Source: Lytechinus pictus
Lineage: Eukaryota; Echinodermata; Echinoidea; Temnopleuroida; Toxopneustidae
NCBI RefSeq assembly: GCF_037042905.1
Contig: NC_087245.1
Location: 12,772,501 to 12,836,500 of the forward strand
Reading direction: 5' to 3'
Length of the DNA stretch: 64,000 nucleotides
The position numbers and the translations under genes are program-made. The notes beneath the pieces were generated by a model. It was given only the letters and a program-made list of their open reading frames with translations, did no database searches and was not told where the DNA came from. The stretch's first letter is position 1; every line of letters starts with the position of its first letter. Of the stretch, positions 48,867-61,074 are shown in pieces.

Positions 48867-51089
48867 GTATTTTCGTCAATGCACCCCCACCTTTCGGGGC
48901 ATCGTAGACCCCGTCCCCCTTTTCTGTGCACCAATGTTCACCCCTAGATCGATGAAGTGATTAATATAAAGATCAATTTGGTTGATTTTCAAGACATAAA
49001 ATTGTGATTTCGATTAGCGGCGAATTTATTACCAGACCAAAGTGGAATTGATGGAATACACGTATATAATACATATATAGCACGCGCTATTTTTTCGTCC
49101 TTGCACCCCCTACCTCTCGGGGCATCGTAGACCCCGTCCCCCTTTTCTGTGCACCAATGTTCACCCCTAGATCGATGAAGTGATTAATAAAGATCAATTT
49201 GGTTGATTTTCAAGACATAAAATTGTGATTTCGATTAGCGGCGAATTTATTACCAGACCAAAGTGGAATTGTTGGAATACACGTACATAATATAGCACGC
49301 CATAATAACAAGTGCCGTATTTTCGTCAATGCACCCCCACCTTTCGGGGCATCGTAGACCCCGTCCCCCTTTTCCGTGCACCAATGTTCACCCCTAGATC
49401 GATGTAGTGATTAATAAAGATCAATTTGGTTGATTTTCAAGACATAAAATTGTGATTTCGATTAGCGGCGAATTTATTACCAGACCAAAGTGGAATTGAT
49501 GGAATACACGTATATAATACATATATAGCACGCGCTATATTTTCGTCCTTGCACCCCCTACCTCTCGGGGCATCGTAGACCCCGTCCCCCTTTTCTGTGC
49601 ACCAATGTTCACCCCTAGATCGATGAAGTGATTAATAAAGATCAATTTGGTTGATTTTCAAGACATAAAATTGTGATTTCGATTAGCGGCGAATTTATTA
49701 CCAGACCAAAGTGGAATTGTTGGAATACACGTACATAATATAGCACGCCATAATAACAAGTGCCGTATTTTCGCCAATGCACCCCCACCTTTCGGGGCAT
49801 CGTAGACCCCGTCCCCCTTTTCTGTGCACCAATGTTCACCACTAGATCGATGAAGTGATTAATAAAGATCAATTTGGTTGATTTTCAAGACATAAAATTG
49901 TGATTTCGATTAGCGGCGAATTTATTACCAGACCAAAGTGGAATTGTTGGAATACACGTACATAATATAGCACGCCATAATAACAAGTGCCGTATTTTCG
50001 CCAATGCACCCCCACCTTTCGGGGCATCGTAGACCCCGTCCCCCTTTTCTGTGCACCAATGTTCACCCCTAGATCGATGAAGTGATTAATAAAGATCAAT
50101 TTGGTTGATTTTCAAGACATAAAATTGTGATTTCGATTAGCGGCGAATTTATTACCAGACCAAAGTGGAATTGTTGGAATATACACGTACATAATAATTA
50201 TAGCACGCCATAATAGCAGGCGCCGTATTTTCGTCAATGCACCCCCACCTTTCGGGGCATCGTAGACCCCGTCCCCTTTTCTGTGCACCAATGTTCACCC
50301 CTAGATCGATGTAGTGATTAATAAAGATCAATTTGGTTGATTTTCAAGACATAAAATTGTGATTTCGATTAGCGGCGAATTTATTACCAGACCAAAGTGG
50401 AATTGATGGAATACACGTATATAATACATATATAGCACGCGCTATATTTTCGTCCTTGCACCCCCTACCTCTCGGGGCATCGTAGACCCCGTCCCCCTTT
50501 TCTGTGCACCAATGTTCACCCCTAGATCGATGAAGTGATTAATAAAGATCAATTTGGTTGATTTTCAAGACATAAAATTGTGATTTCGATTAGCGGCGAA
50601 TTTATTACCAGACCAAAGTGGAATTGTTGGAATACACGTACATAATATAGCACGCCATAATAACAAGTGCCGTATTTTCGTCAATGCACCCCCACCTTTC
50701 GGGGCATCGTAGACCCCGTCCCCCTTTTCTGTGCACCAATGTTCACCCCTAGATCGATGAAGTGATTAATAAAGATCAATTTGGTTGATTTTCAAGACAT
50801 AAAATTGTGATTTCGATTAGCGGCGAATTTATTACCAGACCAAAGTGGAATTGTTGGAATACGCGTACATAATATAGCACGCCATAATAACAAGTGCCGT
50901 ATTTTCGTCAATGCACCCCCACCTTTCGGGGCATCGTAGACCCCGTCCCCCTTTTCTGTGCACCAATGTTCACCCCTAGATCGATGAAGTGATTAATAAA
51001 GATCAATTTGGTTGATTTTCAAGACATAAAATTGTGATTTCGATTAGCGGCGAATTTATTACCAGACCAAAGTGGAATTGTTGGAATAC

Positions 51090-51220
51090 ACGTACATAAT
51101 ATAGCACGCCATAATAACAAGTGCCGTAAGGGGGACGGGGTCTACGATGCCCCGAAAGGTGGGGGTGCATTGACGAAAATACGGCACTTGTTATTATGGC
51201 GTGCTATATTATGTACGTGT
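51090..51220. repeat. Orientation switch of the satellite (palindromic junction)
   Basis: The + array stops inside a monomer at CAAGTGCCGTA (51128) and continues as the reverse complement. The left side ATATAGCACGCCATAATAAC pairs with GTTATTATGGCGTGCTATAT to the right. About 50 unpaired bases (51129-51179) hold the GC-rich hairpin part of the monomer. No other sequence lies between the arms. Confidence 0.9.
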
Positions 51221-54200
51221 ATTCCAACAATTCCGCTTTGGTCTGGTAATAAATTCGCCGCTAGTCGAAATCACGATTTTATTTCTTGAAAATCAACCAA
51301 ATTGATCTTTAGTAATCACTTCATCGATCTAGGGGTGAACATTGGTGCACGGAAAAGGGGGACGGGGTCTACGATGCCCCGAAAGGTGGGGGTGCATTGA
51401 CGAAAATACGGCACTTGTTATTATGGCGTGCTATATTATGTACGTGTATTCCAACAATTCCGCTTTGGTCTGGTAATAAATTCGCCGCTAATCGAAATCA
51501 CGATTTTATTTCTTGAAAATCAACCAAATTGATCTTTAGTAATCACTTCATCGATCTAGGGGTGAACATTGGTGCACGGAAAAGGGGGACGGGGTCTACG
51601 ATGCCCCGAAAGGTGGGGGTGCATTGACGAAAATACGGCACTTGTTATTATGGCGTGCTATATTATGTACGTGTATTCCAACAATTCCGCTTTGGTCTGG
51701 TAATAAATTCGCCGCTAATCGAAATCACGATTTTATTTCTTGAAAATCAACCAAATTGATCTTTAGTAATCACTTCATCGATCTAGGGGTGAACATTGGT
51801 GCACGGAAAAGGGGGACGGGGTCTACGATGCCCCGAAAGGTGGGGGTGCATTGACGAAAATACGGCACTTGTTATTATGGCGTGCTATATTATGTACGTG
51901 TATTCCAACAATTCCGCTTTGGTCTGGTAATAAATTCGCCGCTAATCGAAATCACGATTTTATTTCTTGAAAATCAACCAAATTGATCTTTAGTAATCAC
52001 TTCATCGATCTAGGGGTGAACATTGGTGCACGGAAAAGGGGGACGGGGTCTACGATGCCCCGAAAGGTGGGGGTGCATTGACGAAAATACGGCACTTGTT
52101 ATTATGGCGTGCTATATTATGTACGTGTATTCCAACAATTCCGCTTTGGTCTGGTAATAAATTCGCCGCTAATCGAAATCACGATTTTATTTCTTGAAAA
52201 TCAACCAAATTGATCTTTAGTAATCACTTCATCGATCTAGGGGTGAACATTGGTGCACGGAAAAGGGGGACGGGGTCTACGATGCCCCGAAAGGTGGGGG
52301 TGCATTGACGAAAATACGGCACTTGTTATTATGGCGTGCTATATTATGTACGTGTATTCCAACAATTCCGCTTTGGTCTGGTAATAAATTCGCCGCTAAT
52401 CGAAATCACGATTTTATTTCTTGAAAATCAACCAAATTGATCTTTAGTAATCACTTCATCGATCTAGGGGTGAACATTGGTGCACGGAAAAGGGGGACGG
52501 GGTCTACGATGCCCCGAAAGGTGGGGGTGCATTGACGAAAATACGGCACTTGTTATTATGGCGTGCTATATTATGTACGTGTATTCCAACAATTCCGCTT
52601 TGGTCTGGTAATAAATTCGCCGCTAATCGAAATCACGATTTTATTTCTTGAAAATCAACCAAATTGATCTTTATTAATCACTTCATCGATCTAGGGGTGA
52701 ACATTGGTGCACGGAAAAGGGGGACGGGGTCTACGATGCCCCGAAAGGTGGGGGTGCATTGACGAAAATACGGCACTTGTTATTATGGCGTGCTATATTA
52801 TGTACGTGTATTCCAACAATTCCGCTTTGGTCTGGTAATAAATTCGCCGCTAATCGAAATCACGATTTTATTTCTTGAAAATCAACCAAATTGATCTTTA
52901 GTAATCACGTCATCGATCTAGGGGTGAACATTGGTGCACGGAAAAGGGGGACGGGGTCTACGATGCCCCGAAAGGTGGGGGTGCATTGACGAAAATACGG
53001 CACTTGTTATTATGGCGTGCTATATTATGTACGTGTATTCCAACAATTCCGCTTTGGTCTGGTAATAAATTCGCCGCTAGTCGAAATCACGATTTTATTT
53101 CTTGAAAATCAACCAAATTGATCTTTAGTAATCACGTCATCGATCTAGGGGTGAACATTGGTGCACGGAAAAGGGGGACGGGGTCTACGATGCCCCGAAA
53201 GGTGGGGGTGCATTGACGAAAATACGGCACTTGTTATTATGGCGTGCTATATTATGTACGTGTATTCCAACAATTCCGCTTTGGTCTGGTAATAAATTCG
53301 CCGCTAGTCGAAATCACGATTTTATTTCTTGAAAATCAACCAAATTGATCTTTATTAATCACTTCATCGATCTAGGGGTGAACATTGGTGCACGGAAAAG
53401 GGGGACGGGGTCTACGATGCCCCGAAAGGTGGGGGTGCATTGACGAAAATACGGCACTTGTTATTATGGCGTGCTATATTATGTACGTGTATTCCAACAA
53501 TTCCGCTTTGGTCTGGTAATAAATTCGCCGCTAGTCGAAATCACGATATTATTTCTTGAAAATCAACCAAATTGATCTTTAGTAATCACTTCATCGATCT
53601 AGGGGTGAACATTGGTGCACGGAAAAGGGGGACGGGGTCTACGATGCCCCGAAAGGTGGGGGTGCATTGACGAAAATACGGCACTTGTTATTATGGCGTG
53701 CTATATTATGTACGTGTATTCCAACAATTCCGCTTTGGTCTGGTAATAATTAAATTCGCCGCTAATCGAAATCACGATTTTATTTCTTGAAAATCAACCA
53801 AATTGATCTTTAGTAATCACTTCATCGATCTAGGGGTGAACATTGGTGCACGGAAAAGGGGGACGGGGTCTACGATGCCCCGAAAGGTGGGGGTGCATTG
53901 ACGAAAATACGGCACTTGTTATTATGGCGTGCTATATTATGTACGTGTATTCCAACAATTCCGCTTTGGTCTGGTAATAAATTCGCCGCTAATCGAAATC
54001 ACGATTTTATTTCTTGAAAATCAACCAAATTGATCTTTAGTAATCACTTCATCGATCTAGGGGTGAACATTGGTGCACGGAAAAGGGGGACGGGGTCTAC
54101 GATGCCCCGAAAGGTGGGGGTGCATTGACGAAAATACGGCACTTGTTATTATGGCGTGCTATATTATGTACGTGTATTCCAACAATTCCGCTTTGGTCTG

Positions 54201-55480
54201 GTAATAAATTCGCCGCTAGTCGAAATCACGATATTATTTCTTGAAAATCAACCAAATTGATCTTTAGTAATCACTTCATCGATCTAGGGGTGAACATTGG
54301 TGCACGGAAAAGGGGGACGGGGTCTACGATGCCCCGAAAGGTGGGGGTGCATTGACGAAAATACGGCACTTGTTATTATGGCGTGCTATATTATGTACGT
54401 GTATTCCAACAATTCCGCTTTGGTCTGGTAATAAATTCGCCGCTAATCGAAATCACGATTTTATTTCTTGAAAATCAACCAAATTGATCTTTAGTAATCA
54501 CTTCATCGATCTAGGGGTGAACATTGGTGCACGGAAAAGGGGGACGGGGTCTACGATGCCCCGAAAGGTGGGGGTGCATTGACGAAAATACGGCACTTGT
54601 TATTATGGCGTGCTATATTATGTACGTGTATTCCAACAATTCCGCTTTGGTCTGGTAATAAATTCGCCGCTAGTCGAAATCACGATTTTATTTCTTGAAA
54701 ATCAACCAAATTGATCTTTAGTAATCACTTCATCGATCTAGGGGTGAACATTGGTGCACGGAAAAGGGGGACGGGGTCTACGATGCCCCGAAAGGTGGGG
54801 GTGCATTGACGAAAATACGGCACTTGTTATTATGGCGTGCTATATTATGTACGTGTATTCCAACAATTCCGCTTTGGTCTGGTAATAAATTCGCCGCTAA
54901 TCGAATTCACGATTTTATTTCTTGAAAATCAACCAAATTGATCTTTAGTAATCACGTCATCGATCTAGGGGTGAACATTGGTGCACGGAAAAGGGGGACG
55001 GGGTCTACGATGCCCCGAAAGGTGGGGGTGCATTGACGAAAATACGGCACTTGTTATTATGGCGTGCTATATTATGTACGTGTATTCCAACAATTCCGCT
55101 TTGGTCTGGTAATAAATTCGCCGCTAATCGAAATCACGATTTTATTTCTTGAAAATCAACCAAATTGATCTTTATTAATCACTTCATCGATCTAGGGGTG
55201 AACATTGGTGCACAGAAAAAGGGGACGGGGTCTACGGTGCCCCGAAATGTCGGGGTGCGTTGACGAAAATATCGCGCGCGCTATGTGTGTTCGTGTATTC
55301 CAACATTTTCGCTTTGGTGGCCGGGGGCTGGTAATAAATTAGCCGCTAATCGAAAATAACATTTTATGTCATGAAAATTAACCAGAGTTATCTTCATTAA
55401 TCACTTCATCGATTTAGGGGTGAACTTTAAATGGTGCACAAAAAAGGGGACGGCGTCTAAGATGCTCCGAAACGCAGGTA
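51129..55480 (-). repeat. 227-bp satellite array, - orientation (about 19 monomers)
   Basis: Monomers are the reverse complement of the second class (CAATTCCGCTTTGGTCTGG, TTTAGTAATCAC, CACGGAAAAGGGGGAC). The array is uniform except for small variants (GCTAGTCG for GCTAATCG; CACGTCATC for CACTTCATC; an insertion near 53750). The last unit or two (from about 55210) are strongly diverged, as expected at a satellite edge. Confidence 0.96.
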
Positions 55481-55924
55481 GTGCTTCAAAGTTGTTATGT
55501 AATTTTTTCTGAGAATTTAATGTGGTCTACCCCCCCCCCCCCCTGTTCCAAGGCCCATGCGAGAGGGACTGATCCTTCATATGAAATTAATTAACTGATG
55601 CATTTTATTTAGGGAATAAGCAAAAACTATATTGATACACATAGGAAACTCAGAACACATAAACTGGTTGCATACTCCGCGCTGGAAATAAGATAGGATG
55701 GGAGGTCGGGTGTCCGGACACTTTATATTTTTGAAGCCTTCTTTTTTGTCTTTGGATTACACTAAAAATATGAATTCAATAGCTGTAATCATCTTCTGTT
55801 GTGTTCTTTATATTGTTTCCTAACATTTTGTACTAAAAATTGATGAAACTTCGATCGCTTGTAAATTTTTCAAAATGACTTTCTAAAATTGATCGTCCGG
55901 ACACACAACAACTGGGTATAGTTA
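55481..55924. other. Right spacer between satellite and arm
   Basis: AT-rich DNA with a C run near 55531. It includes a small inserted element at 55710-55904. It does not resemble the left spacer, so symmetry of the large element is limited to the arms and the satellite. Confidence 0.5.
55710..55904. mobile_element. Nested MITE with ends GTGTCCGGAC
   Basis: GTGTCCGGAC at the left faces GTCCGGACAC at the right, 195 bp in all, non-coding. It lies only on the right side of the large element, so it probably inserted after that element was formed. Confidence 0.55.
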
Positions 55925-56783
55925 TTAATAAGAGTTGAATTTACAAAAGAGAATCCGGAAGCAATCATCAAACTCTGATACTGAATTTTGAAGTAAGCAG
56001 TATTTTGTGAAAATAAAATGCACGCAGTCATAACTATCTATTTGAAGTGATCATGATGACGTGTTCCAACTTCGTTTTGCTTATAAAATGCTCTTGCATG
56101 AAATCATTTTTTAATCATGTGATGTCGCTTATTAAAATAATGTCCATAAATTAATGAAAAAATGCATTAAATATTTTTAATACAATATTTGTAATTCTAT
56201 AGGAGGAGGAAATTTGAATAATCATGAATTCATGTGATTAAAAAAGTGGGAATATACAGGAGAGATTACTTTTCTCCATTGAATGTTAAAGAAGAAATGC
56301 ATATAGAACTGGCCGAAATGCGGATCTTTAAAATATCATAACTCTATTAACCTTGTCCGATATTGTTTACATTTTACCAACTTTGTTTGATTCTTCTTTA
56401 TCTGTATTATTTTCAGCTGCACTCATGCCATATAGAAACATACTCCATTCAATTCTTAATGATTATATTCAAATGTTATACAAATCAGTCATATACTAAT
56501 ATTTGAAGCAATCATAATGTGGAATAGTGCATTATGGAAGTTCCATATTTTCAATCATCTGTAAGTTCCGGTAACTATGCCTTTTTACTATACCATTTCC
56601 GTGCGCATTATGACAATATTCGAGACGTTTGAGAATTTAAGCTGTATTTAGGGTCTGCGACTAATAGACTACGCACACGGTGTAGGGCGGTTTGTATCGC
56701 GATAGCTCTGTGCGCTGGATTTGTGCGCTGGCTTGCTTCAATATATTCTGTGCGCTGGGTTTGTGCGCTGGCTTCAGCCTGGT
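55925..56783 (-). repeat. Right inverted arm
   Basis: Reverse complement of the left arm, ending in GGCTTCAGCCTGGT at 56783. It includes the mirror set of four GTGCGCTGG motifs. Small indels separate it from the left arm (for example extra bases near 56395 and 56580). Confidence 0.9.
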
Positions 56784-56792
56784 CTGGCATGG
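56784..56792. repeat. Right target-site duplication CTGGCATGG
   Basis: Exact nine-base match to 28851-28859, directly outside the right arm. Removing the element and one copy would make the flanks continuous, GTGCTAG-CTGGCATGG-CACGGG. Confidence 0.85.
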
Positions 56793-57076
56793 CACGGGCA
56801 GCGAATTGCAGATTGGCCAGTCCTGATCCTGTCGGGGCGCGGCCGGGCTGCGCGGCGCGAACGTGATAGCTCGGCCAAAAGCTCCAGCAGCTCTTGAGTG
56901 AGCTGCTTGAAAACTAGATGATAATGAGCGAAAGAGGGCTCACCATCAAACAGGATTTCGTTTCCATAACTACGAATTGGATGGATGGTGGCCGGCCGTA
57001 TGATTTCCGCTGGGGTAAAGAAAATTATCGAACTGAGAGAAACATTGCCCAGGCCTGACGTTGCTCCAAATAACAA
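56793..57076. other. GC- and CpG-rich segment, possible promoter or first exon
   Basis: This stretch is far richer in G, C and CpG than the surrounding DNA (GGCGCGGCCGGGCTGCGCGG near 56835). A - strand frame stays open for about 90 codons, with FFTPAEIIRPATIHPIRSYG and EPSFAHYHLVFKQL, but I do not recognise the protein. On the - strand CTGTTTGATG is followed by GTGAGC, a possible donor. Before the large insertion it would have lain directly upstream of PP2D1, so it may be part of that promoter, or the 5' end of an unknown gene. Confidence 0.35.
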
Positions 57077-60000
57077 TTATTGCACACTTTTATTTTCATA
57101 AACTGAAATTGCTGGTACTTAATGAAGTCAATACTTGCAAGCAAAAAGGGGGTGCATTTTGCATGTATGAAAAAGTTGACAGAAAACATGAATTTAAGGA
57201 CGATTTTGCTTTCTCCAACAAACCCTCTCATTCCTACCCTATATCCTCACTCCCCCACCCCTCTTACTCACTCATACCCCCTTCTAATTCTCCCTCTCTG
57301 TCACTGCCATCCCTCTACCGCCCCCCTTTCTTTTAATACACCCTCTACCCCTTCCACTCAATTTTTTCAAGTAGGTTGTTGCTATTTATACTATGCAAGT
57401 CTTTATCATTTTTTTTCATTGAAAACGGTCATATTTCTTATTCCGATTTGAATTTCTCTTTATAAAAAATAGATACAACAAACAAAAAAAGTATCTTTGA
57501 CTAAACCAGATTTGCAAGAATTGTTTTTTCACAAAGATATATCAACTCTGTATTTTTAAATGCAGTGCTTGATAAATCAGACCTTTCAAAACACTCATTG
57601 ATATCTGCAATGATCATTCTATTTTTACCAATAGTCAAAAAATATATATATATCATTAATTTGTTCCCATTTTCTTCAAGAGGCACATTACTGTTATTTA
57701 TCTATATTCATTATGTACTTTAAATTCAAAGTTAGCCATACCCAGGCATTTCTCCCAAACCATCAAGCCATCTTTGGTTCTCTAAAATTGATTTTCACAC
57801 TAAAAATCCTGCCTAGGTGTTCATATGAACACTACTAACCCAAATCACATAATATCCTAAATAAGTAATTCAACTAAATAAACAATCAGTCTCCTCATCA
57901 GTTTTCTTTTCTTATAATTGCTTCCATAGTTCACATAAATGAAAGAACAAAAATTAGAGGAAAACAATACAAACAAAATGTAAAATTGACAAATCATTAC
58001 ATAACATTGCATAATTTCATGGACTTGGAAAGTAGACTTTCTTACATCAACAAGCTTTTGAGTTTCAATATTGATGAATAAAACAAAATAGGAATATATT
58101 TCCACATAATTGAAGTACTTCAAAAAAAATTGAGGGGACCAAAAGATGGTGTACAGGGTAGACTTTCTAAAGAGGTGCGAGCAAGCAAAAAAAAATTAAA
58201 ATCAAAATCTAATTTAATGATAGATTATTACATAATATTTTAGAATATCACAGTTCAAACTTTTTCTTTTCCAATTTTCCCCTTTTTTTTGGGGGGGGGA
58301 GGGGGGTCATGAAACTTTCGAGGAGGGGGGCAAAACCCTCCAAGAGGCCAACCCTGGCCTTGTCTCAACACTAACACTGGATTATTTGAGGTGTGGTACG
58401 AGCAAAGTCAAAACACCAATACCAGCTCCAAATACTGAATGTTAAATCATCCAGTGAGCGAGAGGGAGAAATCCATTCTAAATATTATCAAGTCCATTGT
58501 TAAAGGAGCATATTCTTGTTACATTTGATTTAAAACTTTGAACAGTTGATTGGCTAACTCCCGATTCATTCTTGTTAAAGGAAAGTAAATGTCACTAAAT
58601 TCCATGATGACACTACTTTCATTTCAACAAACTTAACTCAGAACATCACTATAATTATAATATAATAGCTAATAACAATATATCACTAAATAATTCAATA
58701 TTCAAGCACCATGATTGTAGCCTATATTTGACATGAAAGCACTCCATGGCTTAAAGGCTATGTTCATCCAAACACATGAAAATTCGAGTATAACAAAAAT
58801 GACTCAAATTAAAAACAAACAAATCACACAAAAAATATCCAAATCCAAGAATAGAATATGCATACAATTGTTAATGACATGGACTGCACAAAAAAAATCA
58901 GTGAGACAATGAATTCATTAAATTCAATACTTTGAATACAGCCCATGTTTAAAAGCTTCAAAATGCCATAAACTTTATAATCTCGTGTTTTGAATTTTGA
59001 TGACAATTTATTGTTGTCTTTAATATGTCATAGGCACTTGAAATGAAACTATAGAAAATAATAAAATGTTAGAGTGAAAAGTGTAAATATACATAATTAT
59101 TTCAACATACATGTAGATGAATCTTAGAAATGGTTAAGTTCTTTGTTTTGAACATTTTTGCACTTTATCACAGCAAAACTCAAACTCCTCTCTTTGGACG
59201 GTAATAATTACTTATAATTAATTAACACTCTTAGTACGTTTATTATATAATACTACTCAGGGTGTATCAATAAAAAAGGAAACCGATTATAAGAAATCAT
59301 CAAAGGAAACTTATATTATTTGAAAGTACAACTTATCAGCATTCCAAAGATACATGAACTGTGTTTTCAGAACCACGACTGGTGAACACTCAAGTTCTAA
59401 AAGCAGTACAAAATAGCAAGGGATTTCAGTTTCACTGCAGATTGAATACAGAAATAGTAAGTGTGTCTCTATGGACAATGGAATTATGTATTTGCTTATC
59501 AATTTTTTTTATGAATATTCATTTTTATGCATCTGAATTAAGATTTACTCAATATGCTCAAAGAGGATTCTTGAATAAAAACAAACACAGATTATGGGAT
59601 GGCAAGAAGTAGTGAGATTTGGTAATTTTCGCGTTCCTTTCAGTTTCATTGTTCACTGTGTCACATGTGTGATCCCAGAAGCATCATCAAGGTACAATAA
59701 GAATACTAATATGATTTGGTTTTACGGCATAATTATTTTTCTTGTCACTTATGTCAGTTTTCCCTCAGTACAGGAAAATATATGAAATCTGGGTTTCCTT
59801 TTTTCCTGATACACCAATATTGGCGGACACTCATTCCAAAGCTGAGAGCATTTAATTTAATTTGAAATACTAAAAAGTAATATCGGTATTTTCCTTCAAA
59901 AATACATCTTTCACGAGTGTGGATTTTCCTGATTTAGGAATTTTACTCTTTTTCACACATAAATTTTTACAAACAAAATTGTATCACTAAATTCTAAAAC

Positions 60001-60905
60001 TTTTCATTGATGCTTGATTCGCACAATAATAATAGAACCCCTCTAATTGGTAATAGATTTTCTGATATATAGTCTGATCAATTATATACAGATTCATACA
60101 AAATATACCACTGTAAGCTTTGGAAATATGAACAGATAGAAACAAAGATATACAAGTCAAATCAAATTAATTACAATCTTAATACAACAAATTTCCACAT
60201 AAACATATAAGACAAGTATTTTTCAAGAAAAGAAATATAAGTCAGGAATTATATACAATATACATGTAGCAATTAGGTAGATTTTTTTAAATATTTCAGA
60301 CAAAAATTAATCTCAATATATATCATATTCCTATATAAGGACACAATATCCAATGATAAGACTACACATTGAAAAGCACACAATGATATGATTTGACAAA
60401 ATGTGATATTTACAATGACATATAGTACCTTGAATGAGCTGACTAGATACCTTTTGAAAATAACCAGCAACAAATATGGGTGTATACAAACACCATTGCA
60501 GCACACATTATATATATTATGAGATGAATCACTATCATAGAAAAGATTTGATATGAGATGTTATTCTTTCCTCTTATTAAAGTACAAAATGGCTATAACA
60601 ATCCAGGCTTTCAAAATAAAAGGGCTGGAATATTTAAATACAAAAATGGTGCTTTTATGAATATAATTAACTTAAAGTTGAAACCGTACCAACTAAACAG
60701 GAATAGAAACATTCACAGTATTTGTAGTAAAATAGACCACTTCTGGGCAGGAAGAAAATCATCATGAAATCTGTAGATAAGACAAGATAGACTAGTTCCA
60801 AACATATACATCAATCACTTTAGAATTAGAAATCCCTTAGTAACAACCCATATGTTCATGCCAAGCCAGTAAATCTGTAGTCCTGTCTAGTGGTGCTGGA
60901 ACATT
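57077..60905. other. AT-rich DNA, no gene recognised
   Basis: No exon with recognisable protein similarity on either strand. A C/T-rich tract lies at 57215-57350 and explains the Pro/Ser-rich ORFs there. Near 57640 is a short TA run. A repeat fragment is at 58165-58370. Confidence 0.5.
58165..58370. repeat. Dispersed repeat fragment with long G run
   Basis: GAGGTGCGAGCAAGCAAAAAA is followed by A/T-rich DNA, then a G run near 58291 and GAGGAGGGGGGCAAAACCCTC. The GCGAGC-plus-A-run start and G-rich end fit a dispersed invertebrate repeat; the ends are unclear. Confidence 0.4.
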
Positions 60906-60910
60906 GTGGG

Positions 60911-61074
60911 GGGGGGGGGGGCCGTTTCATAAAGACTTAAAACTGCACGGTAACTTTACCATTATGGCAATTACCATGGATATATCTCAGTTGTAATTGG
61001 CTGATGAGCCCTGTTACCATAGTAGTTGCCATATGGCAAAGTTTACAACAGAAGTGTTTATGAAACAGGGCCCC
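60911..61074. mobile_element. Foldback MITE, GTTTCATAAAG family (second copy)
   Basis: GGCCGTTTCATAAAGAC at the left, TTTATGAAACAGGGCCCC at the right. The interior reads CCATTATGGCAATTACCATGG and TAGTTGCCATATGGC, diverged from the copy at 17055-17215. A G run abuts the left end. Confidence 0.75.

Larger units (their letters stand above)
29911..51128 (+). repeat. 227-bp satellite array, + orientation (about 94 monomers)
   Basis: Each monomer contains TAGATCGATGAAGTGATTA, TTGGTTGATTTTCAAGACAT, TTAGCGGCGAATTTATTACC, GACCAAAGTGGAATTG, a variable part with TAGCACGC, and CGGGGCATCGTAGACCCCG. The variable part defines types: ACACGTACATAATATAG, ACACGTATATAATACATATA, ATACACGTACATAATAATTA and ACGCGTACAT. 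Monomers at the left edge (29911 to about 31100) are more varied than those in the middle. A short - strand ORF of 76 codons recurs but opens with TTG, not ATG, and the 227-base unit shifts frame, so it is not a protein repeat. Confidence 0.97.
28860..56783. mobile_element. 27.9-kb foldback element carrying a satellite array
   Basis: Inverted arms of about 850 bases (28860-29705 and 55925-56783) start with ACCAGGCTGAAGCC. They bracket a 227-bp satellite that fills most of the interior, in + orientation to 51128 and - orientation from 51129 to 55480. Exact 9-base duplications flank the unit. No transposase or other credible protein is visible, so it must depend on another element. Known elements with this general plan are Drosophila FB and the sea urchin TU elements. 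A 9-base duplication plus long inverted ends would also fit Mutator-like elements. Superfamily assignment is inference. Confidence 0.8.

Noticed and set aside
31350..50099. Recurring 76-codon ORF on the - strand of the satellite
   Set aside because: It opens with TTG rather than ATG, spans slightly more than one 227-base monomer (not a multiple of three), and is broken in other monomer types. It is a by-product of the repeat.
51129..55480. Treating the inverted satellite block as a separate locus
   Set aside because: Its monomers, edge divergence and adjoining right arm fit one bounded element better; an assembly error remains possible and is listed as a test.
57122..57451. Proline/serine-rich ORFs
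   Set aside because: They translate a C/T-rich low-complexity tract and have no splice or domain support.
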